A model generated the notes under the pieces. It was not told the origin of the DNA. It made no database searches and was given only the letters and a program-made list of their open reading frames with translations. Positions 1-12,420 of a DNA stretch of 64,000 nt are shown piece by piece (the first letter of the stretch is position 1; the number at the start of each line of letters is the position of its first letter). The stretch is from Eutrigla gurnardus (Eukaryota; Chordata; Actinopteri; Perciformes; Triglidae). The position numbers and the translations under genes were made by a program. The stretch lies in assembly GCA_963514095.1 (NCBI GenBank), contig OY741280.1, positions 15,491,244 through 15,555,243 on the forward strand. The letters run 5' to 3'.

Positions 1-609
1 CCACTTCCCTGGAGGAAGGGGAAAGTGATGGGAAAAAGTTATGACAGAAAATAACCAAAAGGAAAGAGGAAGAAAGTAAGGTTGGGGGAGGTAAGCGTAA
101 AAAAAAAAAAGAAAAAAAGAGATGGAGCAGGGAGATATAATGTAAGGCAGTGCAGAGATGTAAAGGCAGGGAGTGGAGTGGAAGAGGGGATAAGGGAGGA
201 GGAGGAGGGAGAGGAGGAGGGTATTCCTATGTAGAGGAGAGGAAGAGTCTGTATGGAGAATATTAATGGGGTGTCAGGAAGTGGAGTATCTTTAAAGACC
301 TGAACCTTTTCTTCTGCTGCTCATGCGTATTGTATCGTAACAAGCAGCTTGGAGGCACTGCTGTGAAACCAGGAAAGAGCGCAGAATACGGAACTGCATC
401 AATGGCAGAATTTCACCCTCATGCATTCATTACTGAGTTGTCTTCGCAGGAAACACATTGTAACGGCTACAGTCTCTGGAAAGGAAAATAAACCTGAGGA
501 AACACCTACAATATCACATTTGGTGATCTTTTTTTTTTTTTTTACTCCTTTAGTCCAGCATTTAAAAGCGTGTGTTATGTTGGATAAAATCAGTTTGCCT
601 GAAGGTAGA

Positions 610-610
<1 letters not shown>

Positions 611-646
<36 letters not shown>
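611..646 (+). repeat. (GTCT)9 microsatellite
   Basis: Nine perfect GTCT units. Confidence 0.98.
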
Positions 647-788
647 TTTTCTCTCCTGTCTGTCTATTTCCATTCACTCTATATTCCCTCCGTTCTGCAT
701 TATACACAGAAACTCAAATGCACTCACCAGTTTTTGCAGCTGTGTCAGGAATCCCTCCCACCACCTGTCACCGCTGAAAGGGAGCTGC

Positions 789-924
<136 letters not shown>

Positions 925-1504
925 AGAAGAGACACTCATTTACCACATGATGCTAGGGAGAAACGCGTTGCTTGCGTGGAAACGCCGCGTGTGACATTCG
1001 GCGACAGGGCCGGGAAGGCAGGAAGCTCGGGAAATGAATACGGTAGTCCTCATATAGGGAGATGACACGGATGCAAAAGGCATATACATACAGCATGGCG
1101 GCAGGGAGAATAACAGTTGAGCACATTGTTAAGAGTGAAATGATGTAGTGTGGAGAATAACATATAGCCTGAGGTTGTTGTTTATGAGGTGAAAAGCGAG
1201 TGTGACACACAGCGACCGCAAAAGATGGATTCCTCCTGTGGAAATTGGTTTAATACCGGGAGGTTTATTCCCTGCGAGCCGCGACTGCCGTTAAAAACAT
1301 TGTGGGTCGTGATTGAAAAAAAAAAAAAAAAAACGAGAGACTGTAGATAATTCACATTTGAATTCACATTCTGGCGGTGATTTTTTATTTATTTTTTTGA
1401 TCCGGAGTAATGTAAATTGGAACATCAAAGCCCTCTAGTTCCCATTTCTGTCACCATGAATCCTGTCTGCTGAAAAGTTTACTCGTGGCATTGTCACATT
1501 TTCT

Positions 1505-1735
1505 TCATATTTCTAACAACTTCTGACTTGGCATTTGCGAATCACAAACCTGGATGTAATCCCTAATTAGCAGGCTTTAATTTCCCTGACGGGAATGAAC
1601 TTTTGGTCAAATTAGAGGTTCCATTAAGTTTTGATTCTAACCTCCAGCGCCTGCCTTATAGGGGTAAATTAGTGCCAGGGAAACCATATCTCTAGCTAAT
1701 GTGCAGTGCTAGGAAGATAACAGCAGTTTCAAAAA
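1505..1735. promoter_or_regulatory. efna3: Candidate conserved noncoding element in intron 1
   Basis: This non-repetitive block contains homeodomain-type cores (CCTAATTAGC near 1561-1570, GGTAAATTAG near 1664) and the string GGCTTTAATTTCCC. The rich mix of factor-like words without simple repeats resembles developmental enhancers. Conservation is not shown. Confidence 0.3.
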
Positions 1736-2003
1736 TGCCAGGGACATTAGCATTCCTGCATCGTGCTGTGTGTGCGAGGTCTCACTTTTTAAATCTATAA
1801 AAAAATAAATTGCTGTTCGTCAGCAAAAAAAAAAAAAAACCCTGCTTCCCCTCCCCCTCCGCCTCCTCTTCATTAGACAGTTCATCAGCAATCCATCACC
1901 ATATGTATTATTTATGAGCAGAACCGTTCATTTTAAACACGCAGCACAGGTTTCTTTAGTTATTTAGGTTTCAGTTATATTTTCAAACTAGTGTCAGCCC
2001 CAT

Positions 2004-2013
2004 TGTGTGTGTA

Positions 2014-2080
<67 letters not shown>
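2004..2080 (+). repeat. Compound (TG)n(TA)n microsatellite
   Basis: A TG run with one TA interruption passes into about 29 TA units (2022-2080). The long alternating AT tract can extrude or melt easily. Confidence 0.97.
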
Positions 2081-2085
<5 letters not shown>

Positions 2086-3544
2086 GAAAGGAGAGCACTC
2101 TGAGCTTCAGAAAATGATGCTTTTCTGCTTAATGAGGACTCGTTCCCTGCCAGCGTTGCCACCCCCACCCGAGTGGAGAGCCGGGGTTTTGCTCCTCTGC
2201 CAGCCCCTGCTCAGTGCCTTGTATGCAAATAGCCATTTTTCAATCAACCTTGTGGTTCATACCGAGGCGTTCGATATAGCTCTGGCCTTCTGCGAGGTAA
2301 TTTACCCAGAATTCCTTTGACCTCCAAGGTCACCCGGTGGAATGACACCTTTAATCACTAACCTCCACTCGGTGTTCATGGCCTTCCGAAGAGAGGGATG
2401 AGGTCACTGAAAGTAAACCGGCTGCGAGTTTGTATTTAGGGAATGCACTGATGGTGGTGTGATAGCACCGACTGGGTGTTCGCACCGCTGACTGCTGGGT
2501 AATAATAGAACATTAGGTGCCAGAGTTGGGTGATTAGTGGATAGGTGATTGTAATTCTTGTAATAACATAAGCCCTGACCTCAAGTTGATTGACTCGCCA
2601 GGTAGTTTCGCTCCACGTGCGGGGGAAAGAAAATCGCACCCTGTTGTCATAGAAACAGTCTCAGGTCACTGTAAATAAGGAACAGCACACATTGGAATAT
2701 TTGTAACAAGCTACTGTCCAGATCGGCTGCAGCTCGAAGGGATCTTTCGCACAGAATGCAACAACCGCACCGCTGCACTCTGAAACCCATTATTTCCGAT
2801 GGCTTGTGTGGCGCCATCACGACTTTTTCGCTGCATCCAGCAAAGCGTGGGCGCGGCGTGCCCCTTGCTGTGATGTGTGCTGAACCCGGTGGCGTGCGTT
2901 ACACTTTGTGAAAGGCCCCTAACGAGCAATTAAAAGTGAGCAGAACCGTTAAGTATAATTATCTCATCATTTCTTATACTGTCCCTTAAATTGTAAAACT
3001 ATTCTGAATATTGTATCCCTCATTCATAGTTTAGTTTCTGAAACAAAAAACTAAAGTTATGCTATCCCATCAAACTACCAGAGCTAAGGAGCCCTAACCA
3101 GGAAGTGCTTTAATTGCACTTCCTGGTTAAATATAAATATATAATATAATTCAGCAGCAAAAATCTGGTTATAAAGATTAAGATAGAAGCTACATCCTGT
3201 GTGACAAAACTCTCTCCACCTTTCATTCACACCGAGTCACTGATGTGTGATGAGGGTGTGAAAATCAAAGTATATAAAATGATAAACTAGTGCTGCAGAT
3301 GGTATTATTATGTTTTTATTGAATAGAAATAGACATGATGAACTAATAAGATTTATACCTAACCCATAATATTAAGCAAAAGTTGCTTTGTGTGTGTAAA
3401 TATCTCCCTTATGTCCATATATCCAGCGCCTTTTATTAATTGTGGGTGTTTTTTTTGTCATATCTTAACCATAGTTTCCCTGACCTCAGCTATCATGTAC
3501 TTGCCATGTGCGAATATCACAGAAGTTATAGGGTCAGGTTTTAC

Positions 3545-3670
3545 TGTCAAGGTGCCCTTGAGCAAGGCAATAAACATTTAATCCCTCAAGTAACACTGTT
3601 TAATGGCCGGTGGTGCAGGTGTGGTTTTACTGTGTGTGTAACCCTTCACCCCCCCGTGACTGTAAAAATG
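3545..3670. repeat. Diverged copy of the SINE-like 'CCTTGAGCAAGGCA' repeat
   Basis: GTGCCCTTGAGCAAGGCAAT with GTGGTGCAGGTGTGG and GTGTGTGTAACCCTTCAC downstream resembles the element at 11033, but is more decayed. Confidence 0.4.
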
Positions 3671-3999
3671 AGTTGTGTTCAGTGTAAAGTACAAAAAAAG
3701 TGTTCTTTCACAGCAGCCTCTGTGATCGGTGTGTGCACTCACTCCATGTGATGCTTCACATACCCACCCACTTCTGTTTTGCTTCCAATCCACTGGTATC
3801 ACATCAGTTCCCTCTTCAGCATCCAGTTACATTTATACTGGAATGTTGCATCAGCCTGACCTCACACTTTAGCTCACAAGCCCAAACACCAGGCTTTCTG
3901 CCTTCCTCCCATACGCCAATGTGTTTGATACCAAGATACGCCGTAAATCCACCTGAAGATGCCGTGCGTCCTCCGCGCAGGCCTCGGCCTGGATCGACT

Positions 4000-4110
4000 C
4001 GGCACGCGGCTCTTAATCGAGGAATAATTGTAAAATGCTGTTGACTATTGAAATTATGCAAATGCCCTCGTTCCATCCTCTCCTCCTCAAGATACACGTA
4101 GAGTAATCAC
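4000..4110. promoter_or_regulatory. efna3: Candidate regulatory block with POU octamer
   Basis: A perfect octamer ATGCAAAT lies at 4056-4063, next to CpG-containing sequence (GGATCGACTCGGCACGCGG) and AATAATTG. The block is non-repetitive. The regulatory role is inferred. Confidence 0.3.
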
Positions 4111-4424
4111 GACAAACTGATTAAAGTTTTGATTGGGGGAGAGTTTTTGAATGCCGTCGAGTTATTAGTGATGTACTTTTTATAAAACAGTTAATCAACT
4201 GAAGAAGCCACTGTACGTCCTGAATAACATAATGTCTGACTAATCAGGGAAGAAGGGGCTACACACACACACACATGCAAAGACAGTAAAGCCGGTAACT
4301 CTGATTCCTCACAGCAAAAGCCCTGCAGGTGTGGTCCACTCCTCCTGCGCTGGCTATTAGCACAGCCTATCATTGGTATTCATTTCCCTCTCCTAATTCC
4401 CCCACAGTATTTTTTCCCCTCTCA

Positions 4425-4830
4425 CTTGACAGAGGACCGTGGGTTAAACGCCGGGGGGAGCGCTCCATCACGACTCGATCTGATCCAATTAAATACAGAT
4501 TTAATCAGCCCCGCAGTCGGCGAGCGAATACGCAATGTGATCAGGCCGTCGGTAACCGGAGGCCCAGCGGCGCGGGCGCTGGCTTCCACGCACAGGTCGG
4601 AGGATTGGCGTCGCGGGGCGGGGAGGCACCTTGATCCTATCTGACCCGACAATTGAGCGCTGCCACATATCTGTCCATATCTGCAGACGGGCACGACGAA
4701 GCTGGTCCCTTTCCTCTGCCGACCCCCTTATCCCGCTGATTTAGATGCTGAGGAGGCGAGGCGACAGAGGCTCCCGCTGAGATTTACTGTTGATGAAAAC
4801 ATACAATTAATTAATGATTTAGGAGCCGAG
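4425..4830. promoter_or_regulatory. efna3: CpG-rich island in intron 1, candidate enhancer or alternative promoter
   Basis: About 400 bases are markedly CpG-rich, with the densest part at 4545-4640, against an AT-rich surround. TTGATCC and AATTAAAT-like words sit nearby, and TTAATTAATGATTT lies at about 4806-4820. No open frame is convincing, and no TATA box or splice donor is evident after an ATG. A CNE/enhancer is more likely than a promoter. Confidence 0.33.
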
Positions 4831-5252
4831 GATTGTGTCTGAGGCAGGTGGAAGTGACCCGGAGGAGGTTCATCTTTTCGCTTACAGCCAGAGAAGAGGC
4901 ACCTGTCTACCAGTGGCGGCGAAAAAGAAAAGCCCCCCCCCCCACCCCAAGAGAAAGAAGATTTTCCCCTCCTTCCTCCCAAATGGCTGCAGCTGCTGAT
5001 TGTTGAAACCTTTTACTCTGCAGAGGAAGCAGTCCTGTGATATGAAGTACGGCTCCCCAGTGCCCCATCAAAGTCCACTGTAACTGCTGTGTCACCTTCA
5101 GAGTTCCAAGGGAGGATTCTACATGGGGAGCTGCTGCGGCGCCTACTAATGAGAAGTCATTGGGAAATGGGTTGCTTTTTAACATAGGCCGATGTCCGGG
5201 GTCATTTCACTTACGACCTGAGACTTAATTACAAATCCTGCTGTTTGGTGCG

Positions 5253-5280
5253 CGGCGGCGGCGGCGGCGGTGTGTGTGTG
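5253..5280 (+). repeat. (CGG)6 followed by (TG)5
   Basis: A short CGG trinucleotide run in the GC-rich part of intron 1 joins directly to TG repeats. Confidence 0.9.
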
Positions 5281-5482
5281 CCAGGATGTAGACTTGATAT
5301 TATTGTGGAAAAATAGTGAGTCTGGCTGTCGCCCAAATGTGTCGCTGTAAATAAGTAATGCCTGCCTCAGTTAGCCACACAATGCAAACATAACACACCG
5401 TGGCATTAAATGCAGCGTTTAGCGTCTGAACCGTATCCAACCTGGCAAGAAGATCCCTGTGGCTGGCGGATTTAACAAGCTT

Positions 5483-5501
5483 GGGGGGGGGGGGGGGGGG
5501 G
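5483..5501 (+). repeat. G19 homopolymer
   Basis: Nineteen consecutive G, likely length-uncertain in sequencing. Confidence 0.9.
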
Positions 5502-5554
5502 TTGTTCCTCATCCAGCATGCCAGTCATTTATGTTAATGCAAACAAGTTCCCTC

Positions 5555-5850
5555 GTTCTCCGTCTCTTTAATGTTTACAGTGATGAATTATGTGCTATCA
5601 GATCGTCGCCTCACATCCTGAGTGCCATTGGCATTCAGGGCATTCCTGCAACCTTTTATTGAAAAACCCACCGAGGACAGATTCCGAAAAGCTTATCTCG
5701 GTCTATTGTATGGAAAAAAACCCTGCAATTAATGCCACAATGACTTGAGATTTCATAGTGTTTCCCACTGAAAGATATAAGAGGTATATTCGTTAATTAC
5801 ACTGTGAAATGATTCCAATTTTTAGTAAAAGCACGTCAGCCACATTGGGG
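5555..5850. promoter_or_regulatory. efna3: Candidate conserved noncoding element
   Basis: This non-repetitive block has ATGTTTAC (forkhead-like), CGTTAATTACAC (homeobox-like) and AAGCACGTCAGCC. The composition is even and there is no coding frame. The call rests on texture only. Confidence 0.27.
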
Positions 5851-6039
5851 CCCCTGGGACGGGCATCTTTCTCGCATCTGCCACCTCAGATCAGTATCTT
5901 TAATTGCCTCTTGTGTTTGGAGGAAGACCCCCCTCCGTGTCATTTCCAGGTGTAAATGGGACGAGGGGAGGAAGGTTACTCTGAGCCCCCACAAGACCGC
6001 GCGGTCCTCCGTGGTGGTCTCGGCTCACCCCTGCCACAG

Positions 6040-6500
6040 TCTGATATCTCAAACAGAGCCGTGTTTGAAGTGCTTGGTTGGGTGCCTCTGCTTTTCTGCA
6101 CTCGGGCGAGAGTCGTGGCGCTTGTTCAACTCTGGCAGCCCCTCTGTAAGTTCCTTCTTTTGTATTTGCATACCGAACAAACAGGAAATTGTGTTCATTT
6201 GTATGCAAATGTGTTTGTCCCCAAGGCTGGGATTTTGAATTAAAAGTTTTACCGTCCCATTAATTCCAAATTACACACAGGCACTGACATGGGCCCCTCC
6301 GCCCGGCAGGGGGGTATCCGACTCGCCATCCAAACGCATCTCTGTCAGTTTAGGCTGTTTAGTTTGCCATCTGCGAAAACGGAGTTGGAATTTGGATTGA
6401 ATCTGGTCCGCTGATTTGCAGATTGATCGTCTGCACCACGTTGCAATCTCCTCTTAATTATCCCGCGAAAATATGCAGATTTCGGCGTGATTGATATTCG
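6040..6500. promoter_or_regulatory. efna3: Candidate enhancer with paired octamers
   Basis: Two perfect octamers in opposite orientation (ATTTGCAT 6164-6171, ATGCAAAT 6203-6210) lie 39 bases apart, start to start, in a non-repetitive CpG-containing block. TTAATTAT and a GATTGAT/GATTGATC series follow to 6500. Paired octamers are typical targets of POU factors. The function is inferred. Confidence 0.35.
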
Positions 6501-7613
6501 AGGATACTACGAGAGACAGACGCGAAGAGGCCTTGGAGTGGTTGAGTGACAGGTTGCGAGGGACGTGGCGAATGAGGGGGAGTGGTGAAGGCCGTCCACT
6601 GTGCCGATGTAGCACACCTCATCAGCCCCGCTCATTAAAATACATGTACAACCTTATGAAAAATGCATGACCCCATCAGTGACGTGTGGCATGTATGGCC
6701 TGATGCTGACAGTCAAGGCAATGTGAAGAATTAGCACCTACACACAGGCTTCTGGGAAGAGACTTTGCATAAAAGGCCTTGTCATAATATTGCAGATCCA
6801 GCACTAACATTGTTTTACTTCAGCGTTTCCGTATCGACTCTAGTGATTTCATATCAGGTTGTATGTATAGATGGAAAGATAGAGCTATCCTGCTTTTTAA
6901 GAGTGTTTTATTTGAGGAAAATTGCAATATCTCTACTCTTTATTCTGCATTTTTGCAGTTAAAATCTCCTCCAGTTAGCAGTGAGTGGCACTCGAAATAA
7001 TGAATGAGAGAGCCTGCGTGCAAGAAAAGATAAATTAACGACAGAAACCGTTGGATCGATAGCTGTTCCGATCTAAATGACGCCCAGCCTTCCTGTTCTT
7101 ACCAGTGCCAAGTTTGAGAGAGGTAAAAAAAAGGGCCAGCGTTGTAACATTCAGCTTTTTAATCAGGTCGATTATTATTTCAGCCCAGACTTATAGAAAT
7201 CCCATAACAAAGAAGTGATAAAGGCATTTTATTGGGCTGTTCTTACAGTATAATTTGATAGGCCTGCTGTCGCTCTGGTAGCACTCCTCTCTCCTTGTGT
7301 TCTTTAGTTTAACTGCTATGGTTATTAATCATTCATCAGGAATTGTCCACATATAGTTCAATACTTTAACTCTTTAGCTTTAGCTTGTTCATTAGTTGCT
7401 CTCTGAAGACATTGAAAATACAAATGCAGCACAAATACAAACCACAAAGCTTTTGCAGCTGCTGGATGAACATCACCATCTATGAATGTGTAACAATGAT
7501 TAATTTCTGCACACACAAAGCAGTTTTCACACATCAATAATGCAGGAAGCACATCTTGTACACACGCAGAGTTTCTAGCAGACATCTGATGTCTCTGATG
7601 GGCCGAGGGGGAC

Positions 7614-7648
7614 GTGTGTGTGTCTGTGTGTGTGTGTGTGTGTGTGTG
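7614..7648 (+). repeat. (GT)n microsatellite
   Basis: About 17 GT units with one CT interruption. Confidence 0.95.
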
Positions 7649-9762
7649 GATGCCAGGTTTGCTAATGAAAGAGGGGGATTTGGTATGTGTCTTTTCAAAG
7701 ACTTTAAAAAGGGCTTATGTTCTTTGGAGGCGGTACAGTACCAAACCTGGAAGGAGCCGCTGACTGACTACGAATGACTCTGATTAAGAAAAAAGACTTA
7801 CAATCAGTAATTTCCGCTCAAACGGGAATTCTTCTGTTTTCTCCAAACACTTAGAGAAATTAACAGATTATGGATTAGACTACTGGGCGAAAGAAACTCA
7901 GGCAACATTAGCAGATTTGAAAATATTTTATTAGACTTAATCCATGCTTTAAATTGTTTGTTTTTTATCACTTTTGTCTTGCTGAAGGTTAAAGGATGTA
8001 GGACCTTTTTGTTTTATTAGAATAAACAAATTGAGGTAAAACAAAAAATAAAAAAAGAATAAAGAAATAGATCATATATTGAACAAAATAAAATATACAT
8101 TCAACTTTCATACTGTGTATCTCTGATCTTGAGTGCTGCTGATATAAAATGTAGTTATTTGGGGCGAAACATTATTTCAATCATGAGGAATTCAAAGAAA
8201 TTGGTTTACACACTTGTGCTGTTGTTTATTATTTGTTGCCGGTAAATAAATAAATATATAAATGTGAGATTCATCAACAACAGACGGAATGAGGTTGTTC
8301 TTGCACCTGAACAAAACCATTTTTCAACACTGTGAGAAAACGCCAGGCAGGTTTCTGTTTTCATTAGCAGAACTGGCAACCGCGCTCGCTGCACAGCTCG
8401 ACTCGCATCGCTCTGATTGCAAAGGAGGATGTAAAATCCCTCGTTGCCGTTTGCTGTGATGTCAGACCTCCTGAAAGCTTCGCACGTCAGATATATTAAA
8501 TATGAACTGCACAGAGTCGCTTCTGTTTCTATATGCATTATTTATTTATAATAGTTCATTACTTTTATATATGAATGAAAACTCAGATTGAGTTTTACAA
8601 ATGTTTTACACATGAGAGCAGTTGCAGAAGAAAAGGAATTAAAATGTTCGTGAATGCATTACAATAAATATTTGAGTCATTGAGTCCTGCTTGCCGTTCT
8701 TTTTTGTGACAACTGCTGGTCTGGAATAGATAGCAGTGGATTTGGATTTAGGTAATTGGAGCAAATATTGAATGTAGATATGATTGCCTAGTCATGGTTT
8801 ATGCTGCGCCCCCTTTTCTGACTTTTTGGCTGCTGCCTTCGTGCCATGTGTGACAGAACGTATTGCTTTCTAAGTTTCTGCACCGGTGGCACTTAGATAA
8901 ATTAGAGTGTTTATTGTACTTAGTGGACAAGGTGAATCCGAAGGTGTGAGAGAGAAAAACGGAGGATGAGCTTGCTGGCTAATGTACCAAACAATGGAGC
9001 AATAGAGTTAGAATTTATATATTTTTTTAATGGAAAGGGCCCATAATTTATAACATAGAATAAATGTTTCCCTGTTTTTGGCACACACACATTTAAGCAA
9101 ACACATGCATAAAATAAAGCACAGAGCAAGTGACAGCTGATTAATATTCATCGGAAGGAAAAATCCTCAACTGTGCCCCAAAATTGCTGTTGCTTGTGTT
9201 TCAGTCCCCTCGACTATTGTTCTGTCCTCCAATGAACTGTCACAGAGAACAATACAGTCGGCGGTGTACATTTCCTGAGATGGAGAAGGTTGTCACAATT
9301 GTCACGAGTCATTATGAGTCATTCTCCCTCGTTCGTGTGTGTGTGTGCGTTAGAAAGAAAAGGAGAAACCTGCAGTCTGTGTGCGACTGAGGGATAATAG
9401 TTGGTCAAAGAGGACTCGAGGTTAAAGTGGAAGGCAGAGGGACGTGGCACGAAATGTGCCGGCGCCATTATTGCAGCCCCTGACTCGGAAACCCTATCCA
9501 CCTGTTAGTAGCGTGAAATGGGAGAATGGAATTAGACCGACTTGTGTTTAAAGCCTCCTAGAATTTAGCCGCCAAAGCCTTCTTTTGCCTGAGAGCGAGC
9601 GAGGGTCAGCGGGGGCGCACCAGTGGGCAACGACCGCCAGTCACAACCACTCAGAGACACCCTGGAGGGGGGGGGGGGGGAGCACCGACCACAGCTTGGC
9701 AGCTCCACTGGAGTCTGATAAGCTTTAATGGCACCGCCACAATGATTCACACCATGTGAGAC

Positions 9763-9790
9763 GCACACACACACACGCACACACACACGC
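9763..9790 (+). repeat. (CA)n microsatellite, interrupted
   Basis: CA repeats broken by CG steps. Confidence 0.93.
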
Positions 9791-10634
9791 GGAAACACAC
9801 GCTGACACCTCTAGCAGGCTTGTGAGGAATGATTTCTGGACCCTGGATAAATTTGCAGTAGCAGGGAGTCTCTATTTACCAGTAATTGCATTTCTCTGCC
9901 CTCTTTCAGCCCTGCCTTCAAAATGTTCTGTGCCTCAGGAAGTTGAAGGTGTCTTGGGGGGGAAAAAGCAACAGAACATGTTGTCGGCCTCACGCGGTAC
10001 TCCGACACAAGTTGACAGCTTATAGGCCAATCTGTACCATACATGAATACAAGCTGTGGGCGGTACATAACCTGCCAGACGGACATGTTGCTTCATCTGC
10101 ATCTCCTGAAAGCCTGTTCAACGGAAAAGGGATCTATTAAACCGTAGTTATACACGATATAAGCTTCTATACAATGACATAATTGGTTTATTCTTGAATG
10201 TAGCGAATGTTGGAAGGAAGATGTTCAAACAACATCTGCATTCACTGCAGCTGACCGTGGGTGTAAATTACGCTGAGCAGTCTGGGTGTCTGGTTAATTT
10301 TTCATGGTGGAGCGGGCCATTCTGGCACACGGCGTATATCTAACGCCAACGTTCAATACCGGGGCAGGAAGGATGCGTAGTGCATCTGGCTTTCATACTT
10401 TACATCCAGGCACAGATCAACAATTGATGTCCACAATCTTTCCCTAATAATCCATTCCTGTTATAGAGTGGCTAAGGGGTATGTGAGAGAAAAATGAAAT
10501 AAAAATCAAAGCTGCCGAGGCAGCTTCCAGTAGACCCTCTCTACTCAAACAACACCCTTACAGTTTATATTCCTGCATTTCCTGTGAAGTCCTGCCAATT
10601 AACTTGTTGCTATTTAATACTTGACTACATAGTT

Positions 10635-10900
10635 GTAGCTGTATCTGTAGGTGGATTTAGCCAGTGTAGTACCGACAAAACCTTGGTCTGTATGTAAGAG
10701 GTGGAGTTGGTCACTGTGACGTCTCCAACTGGTTTGTTCACAGCCATTTTGAAACCTCAGGGTCAGAAGTTGGGTCATTTTCTCATAGACAATACAATCC
10801 AACTTCTCTTTGCAACCAGCCCCCTGCTGGCCGTTATAAATACTACAAGTTTAAGGCACTTCCGCCTCGGCTTTGCTTTTCAGACCCTGAGGTTGCCGCC
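10635..10900. repeat. Dispersed teleost repeat fragment
   Basis: The series GTGACGTCTCCAACTGGTTTG, TTTTGAAACCTC, AACCAGCCCCCTGCTGGCC, TTTAAGGCACTTCCGCCTCG and CAGACCCTGAGGTTGCCG is a familiar dispersed fish repeat. The family name and autonomous partner are not known to me. The copy looks diverged. Confidence 0.55.
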
Positions 10901-11032
10901 AGTACGAAACATAATAGCATCCATGTTGAGTTAACTGAGCTTCACATGTAAAAATGGTGGCGTTTTTTTTTTTTTTTGCAGCTGCCACGCACACTCCTCA
11001 TTAGATGGAAGACGGCGCTGGCCATTAATCTT

Positions 11033-11125
11033 AAGGGTTGGCAGCTCGATCCCCAGCTCCTCCCGTCTTTATATGTTGGAGTGTCCTTGAGCAGGACGCT
11101 GAACCCTCAAAATTGCCTTTAATGT
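11033..11125. repeat. SINE-like teleost repeat fragment ('CCTTGAGCAGGACGCTGAA')
   Basis: GGCAGCTCGATCCCCAGCTCC followed by GAGTGTCCTTGAGCAGGAC and GCTGAACCCTCAAAATTGCC matches a common fish element with a tRNA box-B-like word (CTCGATCCCC). It is a truncated copy. Confidence 0.5.
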
Positions 11126-11290
11126 GTGTCTGGAGAAAAATACAATCACATTTCTTTCGATAAAAGCATCTAAACTCAGTGTAAAAAAATCAATAATTTA
11201 ATCATTTGACAGTGAATGCAATCTGGCATTTTGCAGAGTTGTCTTATTATTAATATTCTGTCAGGCTATACGGTTAAATAAAACAACAGC

Positions 11291-11311
11291 AGAGAGAGAG
11301 AGAGAGAGAGA
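11291..11311 (+). repeat. (AG)10 microsatellite
   Basis: A perfect short AG tract. Confidence 0.95.
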
Positions 11312-12084
11312 TGCGGCGGCTTTGACGTACATATCGTTATTTAGTGTCTCTTGACTGATGAAAGCCATCGTGTATGGAAACCATAGGGTGTGTGAATGGT
11401 CGGATACGGAGATAAAAGCTCGCGTGGCAGAGAAATAAGGGTCTCAGACATGAGTGATGGAGTGGAGTGCCGGCACAAAGTAGTGCCTACACTTAATCCA
11501 CACACGGCTAAGTTGGACACACACAGGGAAACACCACATGGATGGAGGAAAAAATAAAAAAAATCAATAGTCTGAAACACTTACTTGAATAAAATACCCA
11601 ACTGTGCCCAGCTCCCTGTAGTTTTGAAGCTTCCCCCTCCTTAAGACTAAGAAAAGATCTGCTCCTTGTTAGGAGGAAGTCACTACAATGCAATAACGTA
11701 CTTGGCAGCTTTGTTTGTTTGAGAGTGATCGCTGGGCAGACTGCTACCAAGTGGAACAGATTGCAGTATTGCATATGACTCAAAATGTCCATCTGCCCCC
11801 ATTATGTGTGTCCCCTCATTTCTTTGCTGCTTTCAGCATTATACTGTAAGTGTGCTGCTCTGGGTGTTCTGTTTTTTATCTTTTATTGTTTTTAACATGC
11901 AGGGCGAGGTACTTAAACACACATGCAAGCGGCCTCGGTACAACAGGTAATTATTTGCAAAGAATGGAGCCAGAGCGTGGGTGTGGGTGTGGGTGGGGGG
12001 GCAAATTGCATTGTGGGATGGCTCTGCAGGACTGAAAGATGTCAATTGAAGAGGCTGCCATTTTTTTATGAACACCTCATCCAT

Positions 12085-12420
12085 TGTTCTCCGTGTTGAA
12101 TGGCAGGAGGCCGGGGCCGGCGTATTTACATGGACCACTTAGAACGTGGGTGTTTTTGTTTGTCTCCGTCAGAGACGAGCATTTTGCCCCTCGCTGGAGA
12201 ACGCTGCGCACAAAACAGCCGGTAAATGGAAACACGAGTTTGGCGATAATTTCGAAGCCCCCTCTCGAGAGAGCGACGCCGAGGTGCGCGGCGAGCCTGT
12301 CGCCACCTGTCGTAACCCTCAAAACAGCAGGTAGGGCAGGAGAACGCCTGTCAAAACGCTCTCTAATTGTTCCACGCATGTTCACGCGATCGCGGGTTTA
12401 ATTCTGCTCATATAATCACT
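12085..12420. promoter_or_regulatory. efna3: CpG-rich candidate regulatory block
   Basis: The stretch is rich in CpG (for example 12255-12300, with GAGAGCGACGCCGAGGTGCG) and contains GCCACCTGTC (E-box). Both strands are open for about 100 codons, an expected by-product of CpG richness; no protein family is recognised in any frame. Confidence 0.3.

Noticed and set aside
12394..12405. GCGGGTTTAATTC, resembling a tRNA B box
   Set aside because: No A box or cloverleaf can be built around it.
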